The notes below the pieces were generated by a model. The model was given only the letters and a program-made list of their open reading frames with translations, made no database searches and was not told the origin of the DNA. A stretch of DNA of 17,818 nt, from contig JBCDCE010000074.1 in assembly GCA_039182515.1 (NCBI GenBank), positions 1-17,818 on the forward strand, in the 5' to 3' direction. This document shows positions 1 to 6,940 of the stretch, one piece after another. Made by a program: the position numbers and the translations under genes. The first letter of the stretch is position 1. Every line of letters starts with the position of its first letter. The stretch comes from JBCDCE01 sp039182515. Its GTDB lineage: Bacteria; Pseudomonadota; Alphaproteobacteria; Rhodobacterales; Rhodobacteraceae.

Positions 1-268
1 ATCGAGGGTGAAACCGCAGACGGCGCGCTGATGTTTTTGCCGTCAGAGGCGATCTATGCAGAGCTCCACGCCAATTTTGTGGACCTTGTTACAGCGAGCT
101 TTGACGCGCGGGTTTGGATTGTGTCGCCATACAGGTGGTGGGCGATACAATCCAAACCCGCGCGTCAAAGCTCGCTGTAACAAGGTCCACAAAATTGGCG
201 TGGAGCTCTGCATAGATCGCCTCTGACGGCAAAAACATCAGCGCGCCGTCTGCGGTTTCACCCTCGAT
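1..268. repeat. Near-perfect 268-bp inverted repeat (fold-back) at the window edge
   Basis: The left arm (1-128) is the reverse complement of the right arm (141-268), with a 12-nt loop at 129-140. I found one mismatch, position 123 (G) against 146 (T). The pairing begins exactly at base 1 and stops after 268. The right arm is the natural continuation of rmuC on the minus strand. The left arm is a mirror copy of the same rmuC segment, so its plus-strand frame 1 again encodes RmuC residues. The loop borders show a short GGCGA/TCGCC microhomology, as expected when a 3' end folds back and primes on its own strand. The most likely reading is a chimeric read or contig-end artefact, not a biological repeat; a real palindromic duplication remains possible. 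Confidence 0.95.
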
Positions 269-1012
269 AATGTATTTTTCCGAAATGGCTTTGATGTGGG
301 CTTTGACATGCAGTCTGAAATCACGGGCAGCTTCTTTCAGCTCCCATTCGCTGTCCGCGGCGCGTAGGGCCTCGAAAGCCTCCAAGGGAAATTTACTATC
401 TACCACAATAGGGCCGGGAGGATTTGGCAAATGGATCAAACAATCCGCACGTTTGCCATTGCTCAGTGTCGCCTGCATTGAGAAACTGGCTTTGGGCAGC
501 GCCTTAGACACAATGTCATGCAGCTGTATCTCCCCAAAAGCACCCCGCGTTTGCTTGTTGGACAGGATATCTTGCAAGCCCAAAACATCGCCTGAAAGCT
601 TCATAATGTTGTCTTGCGCTTTGTCTATCGCCACCAAGCGCTGTTGCAGCTCACCGAGCGACTGTGCTGTCCGGCGCGATGCACCAGAGAGGTTTTCGTT
701 CATCTGAAGCGTCACAGCAGAGAGCCGCTTTTCCATGAGCTCCAGCATATTTTTCTGGCTCTCAGCTTGAAGGTTCGAAACGTGGGTAAGCCCGCCAGAG
801 AGCTGTTGTTGCCCATTGGACAGCCCTTCAACGCGCTGGCCCAAATTTTGGATATGCACGGCCAAGGGTTCTGTAAGCTTGGCCGACCGATCCGCGGCGC
901 GTAGCGACATGACCAGCAAAACGAAAAACACGATGAGCAGCACAGCAAAGGCAATCGCGCCCAGAACGAGGGGATGATCCACAGAATAAGTGATGCCATC
1001 GACTGTGATCAT
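89..1012 (-). CDS. rmuC: DNA recombination protein RmuC, 3' end replaced by fold-back
   Basis: RmuC-family protein, known as a membrane-anchored factor with a nuclease-like domain that limits inversion and recombination at short inverted repeats. Residues 14-36 form one transmembrane helix, followed by a long polar coiled-coil-like region (about 40-150). The conserved domain follows, with RGAFGEIQL at 156-164 and VDSKFPL at 204-210. Near the end, VWIVSPTT is the family motif that normally precedes MATLNT and well over 100 further residues. Here only about 294 residues (down to about position 129) are genuine. The final 13 or so residues and the stop at 89 are read from the mirrored left arm, so the true C-terminus is missing. 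The start ATG overlaps the mutL stop as ATGA, which implies coupling to mutL. Confidence 0.88.
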   Translation of the reverse strand: MITVDGITYSVDHPLVLGAIAFAVLLIVFFVLLVMSLRAADRSAKLTEPLAVHIQNLGQRVEGLSNGQQQLSGGLTHVSNLQAESQKNMLELMEKRLSAVTLQMNENLSGASRRTAQSLGELQQRLVAIDKAQDNIMKLSGDVLGLQDILSNKQTRGAFGEIQLHDIVSKALPKASFSMQATLSNGKRADCLIHLPNPPGPIVVDSKFPLEAFEALRAADSEWELKEAARDFRLHVKAHIKAISEKYIIEGETADGALMFLPSEAIYAELHANFVDLVTASFDARVWIVSPTTCMATQSKPARQSSL

Positions 1013-2880
1013 GTGCGTCCAAAAAGCCTTTCGATATCGGACATTTTAAGCTCCACATAGGTGGGGCGCCCATGGTTACATTGGCCAGAATTTGGCGTCT
1101 CTTCGATTTGGCGCAAAAGCGCGTTCATTTCATCCACATTGAGTCGCCGCCCCGTGCGCACTGATCCATGGCAAGCAATTCTGCTCAAGATCGCTTCGAT
1201 GCGCGCCTGCACAAGATCAGAAGATCCTGTGTCTGCGAGTTCGTCCAAAACATCTCGCAACATTGGCTCCATGGCTGTTGTGCCCAAGATTGCAGGCACT
1301 TCACGCACGGCTATCGCGCTAGGGCCAAAAGCCTCTATGATCAATCCGAAGCTGCGCAGATCGTCTATGTGCTCCAAAAGTCGGTGTGCCTCGTCTTCAC
1401 TCAAGTCTACGATCTCAGGGATCAGCAAGGCTTGGCTTGTGACGTTACTTTCAGCCATTTGGGCTTTCAGGCCTTCATAGACAATCCGCTCGTGCGCAGC
1501 GTGCGCATCGACGAGAATTATGCCCTGTTCCGTTTGCGCCACGATATAATTCTCATGGAGTTGCGCGCGTGCGGCGCCGAGCGGAAAGCTCTGTTGAGGA
1601 GCATCATCCTTTGCATCGGGAAGCGGGTCGGCTTTGGCAAAAGGCGTTTGGGTTTCCGCAAATCCGGTTTGGTTGGGTGCGATTGGCGCACTAACGTCTG
1701 GCGCGGCAGTCCGATACGCATTCCCGCTATATGAATCGCGCGGACGATCCATTTGGTAGATGGGCTGAGAGACAGGTGGCCCGCTGCCTTCGGGCTGCAT
1801 AGCCCCAAGTGTCGCCGCCCCAACTGTTGAAGAGGCTCGAAACCCGGCTTCTGCCAGCGCATGGCGCAAGCCAGACAAAATCAGCCCGCGCGCCAAGCCG
1901 GGCTCTCGGAACCGCACTTCAGATTTTGCGGGATGTACGTTTACATCTACCAAACTGGGATCGCAGGATACGAACAGGCACACCACAGGGTGCCGATCAC
2001 GGCTCAAAACATCCCTATAGGCCGCGCGTACTCCGCCGACCAAAAGCTTATCGCGCACAGGCCTGTTGTTCACATAAAGGTACTGCGCCACAGCAGCGCC
2101 TTTGGAAAAGGTCGGCAAGCCTGCAAAGCCCGTGAGCTGCAATCCTTCGCGCTCAGCCCGCACGGGGATGGCGTTCTCTTCAAAGTCTTTTCCCAGAACC
2201 TGAGCCAAACGGCCACCGAGCTGTGCAAAGAGATCCCCACGTTCTGCGTCTGCCCGAAAGACCACGCGCCCTGGGCCATCTTTGCTTGTGTCGCGTAAAA
2301 GAAAGCTCACGTCAGGACGCGCCATTGCCAAGCGCTTGACCACATCCGAGACGGCTTGGGCTTCCGCGCGATCTGTGCGCATAAATTTCAGCCGAGCAGG
2401 CGTTGCAAAGAAAAGGTCGCGCAGCGTAACCACAGTGCCTTTGGTCAGCGGAGCGGGCTTCACCGGGCCAATATGGCCGCCTTCGACTGAGATTTCATGC
2501 CCATCTTGCCCAATGGCTCGGCTTTGGATTGTCAGGCGGCCCACCGAGCCAAGGGAGGGCAAAGCCTCTCCACGAAAGCCGAAGCTGTGGATATCCAAGA
2601 GATCAGAGCCATCGATCTTGCTTGTGGCATGTCGCGCCAATGCGAGCGGCAATTGCTCGGCCGAAATACCGCAGCCGTCGTCTGTCACACGAATTAAGGT
2701 CTTCCCCCCATCTGCAATTGAGACCTCAACACGCGAGGCTCCCGCATCCAGCGCATTCTCGACCAGCTCCTTGACGGCAGAGGCTGGGCGTTCCACCACT
2801 TCGCCTGCCGCGATTTGGTTGATCGCGGTTTCATCCAATTGCCGGATAATGGGCTGTATATGGGGGTGATCTTCAGGCAT
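1009..2880 (-). CDS. mutL: DNA mismatch repair protein MutL (endonuclease type)
   Basis: MutL couples MutS mismatch recognition to strand incision. The N-terminal GHKL ATPase is complete: ELVENALDAG at 38-47, DDGCGI at 67-72 and GFRGEAL at 101-107. A variable Pro-rich linker leads to the C-terminal dimerisation and endonuclease domain. That domain has DAHAAHERIVYE (458-469, matching the D-x-HA-x2-E-x4-E metal motif with Ala in the second position), ACHGSVR (569-575) and CNHGRP (601-606). This is the nicking type used by bacteria without MutH. I chose the ATG at 2880 (623 aa) because the protein there soon reaches the family-typical PIIRQLD block; a TTG at 2940 would add 20 unconserved residues. 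Neither start has a clear Shine-Dalgarno sequence. The gene follows the M16 pair by 97 bp and overlaps rmuC by 4 bp. Confidence 0.95.
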   Translation of the reverse strand: MPEDHPHIQPIIRQLDETAINQIAAGEVVERPASAVKELVENALDAGASRVEVSIADGGKTLIRVTDDGCGISAEQLPLALARHATSKIDGSDLLDIHSFGFRGEALPSLGSVGRLTIQSRAIGQDGHEISVEGGHIGPVKPAPLTKGTVVTLRDLFFATPARLKFMRTDRAEAQAVSDVVKRLAMARPDVSFLLRDTSKDGPGRVVFRADAERGDLFAQLGGRLAQVLGKDFEENAIPVRAEREGLQLTGFAGLPTFSKGAAVAQYLYVNNRPVRDKLLVGGVRAAYRDVLSRDRHPVVCLFVSCDPSLVDVNVHPAKSEVRFREPGLARGLILSGLRHALAEAGFRASSTVGAATLGAMQPEGSGPPVSQPIYQMDRPRDSYSGNAYRTAAPDVSAPIAPNQTGFAETQTPFAKADPLPDAKDDAPQQSFPLGAARAQLHENYIVAQTEQGIILVDAHAAHERIVYEGLKAQMAESNVTSQALLIPEIVDLSEDEAHRLLEHIDDLRSFGLIIEAFGPSAIAVREVPAILGTTAMEPMLRDVLDELADTGSSDLVQARIEAILSRIACHGSVRTGRRLNVDEMNALLRQIEETPNSGQCNHGRPTYVELKMSDIERLFGRT

Positions 2881-2977
2881 GCCACAAGGTGTAGCATGAC
2901 CGGACCTGAGTCGGAAAGCATTTCTCCCCGGTTTCCTCAAGCGATCTTCAAGGCAATTTATGAGCCTGGCTGTGCTT

Positions 2978-4285
2978 TTAGTTGCTGCTGGCTAGCCCTT
3001 CGGGCCGTCCAACCACCACAAAATGCAGATCTTCCGGGCGCAACAATCTTGAGGCAAGATCGTTAACTTCCTCCAAGGTAACAGCTGTGACCCGATCATT
3101 CCGTGTTGGGATGTAGTCGATGGGGAGCCCCTGCATTTGCATGCCAACCATGATGTTAGCAATTGGACCATTTCCATCAAACCGCAAGGGGTAGGCCCCC
3201 GTTAGGTAGGTTTTGGCTCGTGCAAGCTCTGCCTCTGTCACACCCTCTTCGGACATGCGTGTCCATTCAGCGCGGGCGACCTCAATCGCTTCAGCCATGC
3301 GGTCGTTTGAGGTCGAAAATTGCCCTACATAGAGCTCGGCATAGTCTTTGGGAGCCAGGTAGGAATAGATCCCATAAGTCAGCCCCCGCTTTTCGCGCAA
3401 TTCGGTCATGAGCCGCGCTTCAAACCCCGAGGCGCCCAAAATCGTGTTGAGCAAAAAGGCGGCGAAAAACTCCGGATCTTCTTGCTTGATCCCAGAATGG
3501 CCGAAGAGGGCAACGGACTGCGGCGTGTCGTAGTCCACCACCGTGACACCGCCCTTGAGGCCAACCTCAACGCGGCTTGGCATGGCTGCGCCTGTAAGCG
3601 GCAGATCACTGAAGAGCATATCCATAACGCTGGCAAGCTCTTCCGGGGTGATGTCGCCTGAGGCCCCAACAAAAACGCGATCTTGGGCAAGAATACGGTT
3701 CTTTGCGTCGATAAGATCATCTCGTGTCAGCGCCTCGACACTCGCAAGTGTACCCTCCAGGCTCGAGCCATACGGGTGCGTGCCAAAGGCCAGTTCGTCA
3801 AAAGTGGCGCTTGCGATCTCGTTGGGGTCTTCCGCATCCGAGCGCAGGATCGACAGAACTTGGCTACGCACGCGCTCCACAGCGCTCGGATCAAACCGAG
3901 GCGCGTTCAATGCGTCCCGAAGAAGGGCAACGCTTTCATGCCGGTTCTCTGACAAGAACTTCAGGGAAATCGAGAGGCTGTCGTCGTAGATGTCGAAACC
4001 AATGCTTGTGGCCAAATCATCGCGGGCTTGAGCAAAGGCACGCGCATCTTTGTCCGCAGCGCCTTCTTCCAAAAGCCCGGTCATCAGGTGGATGGCACCG
4101 CGTGTATCAGGATCATCCAAGCTCGCGCCGCCTTTGAAGCGGATCTCGATGGCCGCAAATGGAATGCTATGTTCTTCGACAAGCCAAGCCCTGAAACCAC
4201 CTGGTGAGGTGACCTCTTGGATCTCGACTGCGGCTTTGAGCGGGCTTGCAACGAGGATAAAGAAAACAGCCAGAAAACGGATCAT
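2978..4285 (-). CDS. Periplasmic M16-family protein, zinc-site-degenerate partner subunit
   Basis: This is a 435-residue M16 (pitrilysin/MPP-like) protein with an N-terminal signal peptide (residues 1-18, cleavage near LKA-A). At the position of the HxxEH zinc motif it reads H66-L-M-T-G70, so the catalytic Glu and second His are lost. The C-terminal domain keeps the R/Y-type motif LREKRGLTYGIYSYL that binds substrate backbone in this family. That pattern marks the non-catalytic half of a heterodimeric M16 peptidase, like mitochondrial alpha-MPP or the paired periplasmic enzymes of other alphaproteobacteria. The start ATG overlaps the stop of the catalytic gene (ATGA) and has a strong GGAGG (4292-4296) inside that gene. 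The substrate cannot be predicted; turnover of small periplasmic peptides is the family role. Confidence 0.9.
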   Translation of the reverse strand: MIRFLAVFFILVASPLKAAVEIQEVTSPGGFRAWLVEEHSIPFAAIEIRFKGGASLDDPDTRGAIHLMTGLLEEGAADKDARAFAQARDDLATSIGFDIYDDSLSISLKFLSENRHESVALLRDALNAPRFDPSAVERVRSQVLSILRSDAEDPNEIASATFDELAFGTHPYGSSLEGTLASVEALTRDDLIDAKNRILAQDRVFVGASGDITPEELASVMDMLFSDLPLTGAAMPSRVEVGLKGGVTVVDYDTPQSVALFGHSGIKQEDPEFFAAFLLNTILGASGFEARLMTELREKRGLTYGIYSYLAPKDYAELYVGQFSTSNDRMAEAIEVARAEWTRMSEEGVTEAELARAKTYLTGAYPLRFDGNGPIANIMVGMQMQGLPIDYIPTRNDRVTAVTLEEVNDLASRLLRPEDLHFVVVGRPEGLASSN

Positions 4286-5628
4286 TGCGAAACCTCCTCA
4301 GTTGCTCCAGTGAGCCAACCGGTCACCGCGTTGGAGCGGTCAAACACCCGAGCGGCCGCCGCTTTGATCTCTTCGGGCGAGACACTTTGCAGAATGTTTG
4401 GCCAATCTTGCACGTCTTGTACCGTCAAGCCGCTTGTGAGCGCAGCACCATAGGTGCGTGCCAAAGAACCCACATCATCGCGGGCATAAATCTCGGATGC
4501 GCGGATTTGGCGTTTGATGCGGTTGAGTTGGTCAAGATCAATCTCGCTTTTCATAAAGGCAGCGACAGCCTCATCTAGCGCGGCTTCAGCCTCCTCCAGT
4601 GACACACCTGAGCTGGGTACAATGGCCAGACCAAATGTTGTATCATCGAGAGACCGACCTGAATAGAAGGCTGAGGTGTATACCGCTTTTGAGCTTTCAA
4701 ACTGAAGCTTTCGGCCCAGAAAAGATGTTGCACTATCTCCACCTAGTAGGCTGGCCAACAAGGTGAGCGCCGCCGCCTCACGCTGATCGCCTGCATTACG
4801 CTCCGGAGCCAAATAGGTGCGCGTTACATAGGGTTGTGCAACCCTTGGATCGGCCATCACAAGCCGTCGTTCCGACAACTGAGGGGGCTCAGAAGGCCGC
4901 ACGCGCGGCCCGATATCCGGATTTGCAGGAATTTTGCCATAAGTTGCTTCGGCAAAGCTTCGGACCTCTTCAGGCGTCACATCGCCCGCCACAATCAGCA
5001 CTGCATTGTTGGGGGCGTAATGACGTTTGTAAAAGTCGAAGGCATCTTCTGTCTCGAGATCAACGATTTCATGACGCCAACCAATAATGGGAACACCGTA
5101 AGGATGATTAAGGTATTGCGCCGATTGCAATTGCTCTCTGAAGAGCGCGCCTGGGGCGCTGTCAGTGCGTTGTTTGCGCTCTTCTAATACCACGTCGCGC
5201 TCGGTGCGCATATCAAGATCCGTGAAAGCCAGATCCTGCATCCTATCGGCTTCCATGGTCATCATCAGTTCTAATCTGTCGGCCGCAACGCGTTGAAAGT
5301 AAGCTGTGTAGTCTTGGCTGGTAAAGGCATTGTCTGTGCCGCCATTTGCGCCAACAGTTGCGGAGAATTCACCCACATCCATCTCATCGGTGCCTTTGAA
5401 CATCAAATGCTCCAAGAAATGAGAAATGCCTGATTTACCAATGGGTTCATCCGCGGCACCAGCTTTGTACCACAGCATGTGCACCACAACCGGCGCGCGA
5501 TGATCTTCCAAAACAACCACCTCAAGCTCGTTGTCGAGCGAGAAGGTTGTGACCTCCGCTGCACTTGCTTGCAGCGCAGCTGCCATTCCGGCGATCAAGG
5601 AAACCAAGGTGGATAGGGTCGCTCGCAT
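4282..5628 (-). CDS. Periplasmic M16 zinc metallopeptidase, catalytic subunit
   Basis: This is a 448-residue M16B peptidase. The zinc site is intact: HFLEH at residues 70-74, with the third ligand Glu about 75 residues downstream at E149/E150 in RDVVLEER. The substrate-binding NGGTDNAFTSQDYTAYF-type segment follows the zinc motif, as in the family. Residues 1-24 form a signal peptide ending ASA-AEV, placing it in the periplasm. I chose the ATG at 5628 because GGAGG (5636-5640) lies 7 nt upstream and the signal peptide begins there; the open frame runs on to 5742 but adds 38 residues without homology-like features. It is the first gene of a two-gene unit with the inactive M16 partner (4-bp overlap). 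The two products most likely form a heterodimer. Confidence 0.93.
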   Translation of the reverse strand: MRATLSTLVSLIAGMAAALQASAAEVTTFSLDNELEVVVLEDHRAPVVVHMLWYKAGAADEPIGKSGISHFLEHLMFKGTDEMDVGEFSATVGANGGTDNAFTSQDYTAYFQRVAADRLELMMTMEADRMQDLAFTDLDMRTERDVVLEERKQRTDSAPGALFREQLQSAQYLNHPYGVPIIGWRHEIVDLETEDAFDFYKRHYAPNNAVLIVAGDVTPEEVRSFAEATYGKIPANPDIGPRVRPSEPPQLSERRLVMADPRVAQPYVTRTYLAPERNAGDQREAAALTLLASLLGGDSATSFLGRKLQFESSKAVYTSAFYSGRSLDDTTFGLAIVPSSGVSLEEAEAALDEAVAAFMKSEIDLDQLNRIKRQIRASEIYARDDVGSLARTYGAALTSGLTVQDVQDWPNILQSVSPEEIKAAAARVFDRSNAVTGWLTGATEEVSQ

Positions 5629-5635
5629 TGCGAAG

Positions 5636-5640
5636 CCTCC
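5636..5640 (-). promoter_or_regulatory. Ribosome binding site that fixes the M16 peptidase start
   Basis: On the minus strand GGAGG stands 7 nt before the ATG at 5628. It decides the start against the upstream in-frame ATG at 5742, which would put 38 unrelated residues before the signal peptide. Confidence 0.8.
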
Positions 5641-5781
5641 GTGTTTTTCGTGAGTGCACCACATGGCCTGTAAGCTACGGCCAATTTTTGGTTCTTCAAG
5701 GCGTGATCGCTGGAATGTGTGATGACAGTGAATGTCGTCCATCCAAGACCATAATTTTTTCGATCGCGATCTTCGCGCAGA

Positions 5782-5809
5782 GTTAAGGTTAATCGGCGTT
5801 AAGATTAAT
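5782..5809. promoter_or_regulatory. Tandem GTTAAGRTTAAT motif upstream of the M16 operon
   Basis: GTTAAGGTTAAT (5782-5793) and GTTAAGATTAAT (5798-5809) are two near-identical 12-mers repeating every 16 bp, in the only sizeable gap on the minus-strand side (5629-5909). The motif lies about 155-180 bp upstream of the M16 start. On the minus strand it contains TTAAC half-sites, including TTAACC, reminiscent of alphaproteobacterial CtrA sites. The TTAA-to-TTAA spacing here is 6, however, not the canonical 7. It could be an operator or part of an AT-rich promoter. No convincing -35/-10 pair was found, and the rest of the gap shows nothing clear. Confidence 0.35.
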
Positions 5810-5909
5810 ATTCCATGAACAGCCTAAAAGGCGATTGCATGGTCGCGCCCAAGTCAACACTAAAGGTGCCTTTTGCACGCTCTTAGACCTGCCTTTTCAA
5901 TTTCAGAAA

Positions 5910-6461
5910 TTAGTTATCTGCAGCTGTGTCGGGCGGAGCGGACGGCGTTTTGATGCCAAGTTTCCGAAGGCGTTCGAGCTCTGCATAGCGATCTAAAGAC
6001 TGGCGCCGATACGCCTGATAGTAGACGGTCAGGTTGAACGCGCGCTCAAGGAAAAGACCACGGTTTCGCTGCCGAAATTCCGCATCGCGTTGCGCCAGCT
6101 CTGAGCGAATGCCAGTTTCGCGCCCAAAACGATCCGTTTGAGCCAAAAGTGCTGTATCGGGGCTTGCACCATCCGTTGCCAAACGCCCAGGATTGCCACC
6201 CAAGGCTGCGACTGCATCGCTAAGAGGCCGCTGATCCGTACGATTGCTCCCACCTGGTGTGGGTTCCGGCAGTTCGGCAAAAGTCGTTGGCGTTTCCAGT
6301 GGCTTGCTTGGAAGGATCGTGAATTCATCCGGTCCACCTGTATTAGACCGCACGTTCATCAATTCAGGCGAACCTCTCTCGCACCCAGCCAAAGCTAATG
6401 CGATCAAACCCACCCAGATTGCCTTTTGCGCCGTTGCCAATGTCTTACCGCCTTGTTTCAT
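5910..6461 (-). CDS. DUF3035 / BamF-like outer-membrane lipoprotein
   Basis: This 183-residue lipoprotein has a hydrophobic segment at about 14-25 and a lipobox L24-A-G-C27, so it should be lipidated on C27. It then carries the conserved GGPDEFTIL...KPLETP block (PDEF at 44-47, PLETP at 54-58). That block is typical of alphaproteobacterial DUF3035 proteins and resembles the N-terminal motif of BamC. DUF3035 members include BamF of the Caulobacter beta-barrel assembly complex, from memory of the family. The C-terminal half is charged and probably helical. Its ATG overlaps the stop of lspA (ATGA), so the lipoprotein is made next to the peptidase that processes lipoproteins. The BAM role is an inference from family resemblance; it should not be annotated as a dihydrolipoamide acyltransferase. 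Confidence 0.8.
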   Translation of the reverse strand: MKQGGKTLATAQKAIWVGLIALALAGCERGSPELMNVRSNTGGPDEFTILPSKPLETPTTFAELPEPTPGGSNRTDQRPLSDAVAALGGNPGRLATDGASPDTALLAQTDRFGRETGIRSELAQRDAEFRQRNRGLFLERAFNLTVYYQAYRRQSLDRYAELERLRKLGIKTPSAPPDTAADN

Positions 6462-6940
6462 AGCACTGGTCCATCGTCGTCAGATTGCCCGCTCGGCGCA
6501 AAGAACACCAGACCCAAAGCGCCCACAAAAATTGCGACGTCGGCGATGTTAAACGCAAAGGGGTTGGAAACCCCGCAGCACGACATGTTGAGAAAATCAA
6601 CAACAGCGCCATAGAGCACGCGGTCAATGACATTTCCAAGAGCGCCTCCAATCAACAGTCCCGCACAGAGCTTGGACAGTGAATTCATTGGGGCCCGAGA
6701 AACCCAGATGAAAATGCCCAAGACAATCGCAAGGGAGACCCCAACAAGGATCCAACGCGCGTCAAAACCCGCCAAGAGGCCGAAGTTCACCCCTTGGTTC
6801 CAGGCCATTTTGAAAACCAGAAAGGGCGGGAAGACTTCATAAATGCCAATATCTTGCAAACGGAGCCCGTTGAGGATCCAATATTTGCTCGCTTGATCGA
6901 CCAGAAAGACCAAGACTGAGATATAGATTACGCGGGCCAT
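6458..6940 (-). CDS. lspA: Lipoprotein signal peptidase (signal peptidase II)
   Basis: LspA is the inner-membrane aspartyl peptidase that removes signal peptides from prolipoproteins after diacylglyceryl transfer. At 160 residues it has the usual length and four hydrophobic segments (about 5-22, 60-80, 92-108, 130-147). Family motifs are D15 in VDQASK, NQGVNFG (48-54), GNVIDR (102-107), VVDF with D115, and FNIAD with D134. D115 and D134 correspond to the catalytic aspartate pair. The ATG at 6940 shares one base with the purH stop (TGATG), so translation is probably coupled. The next gene encodes a lipoprotein, one likely substrate. Confidence 0.96.
   Translation of the reverse strand: MARVIYISVLVFLVDQASKYWILNGLRLQDIGIYEVFPPFLVFKMAWNQGVNFGLLAGFDARWILVGVSLAIVLGIFIWVSRAPMNSLSKLCAGLLIGGALGNVIDRVLYGAVVDFLNMSCCGVSNPFAFNIADVAIFVGALGLVFFAPSGQSDDDGPVL

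Noticed and set aside
1..268. Palindrome as a mobile-element end, origin or natural cruciform
   Set aside because: No transposase, target duplication or iterons are present; the symmetry starts at base 1 and both arms are the same rmuC coding segment, which fits a fold-back artefact better.
1168..2298. Several plus-strand frames of 100-190 residues opposite mutL
   Set aside because: mutL is complete on the other strand with all ATPase and endonuclease motifs; these frames are shadows.
5860..5911. Short stems AAAGGTGCCTTT and AATTTCAGAAATT after the lipoprotein gene as a terminator
   Set aside because: The stems are short, with tiny loops and no T-run on the minus strand; too weak to call.
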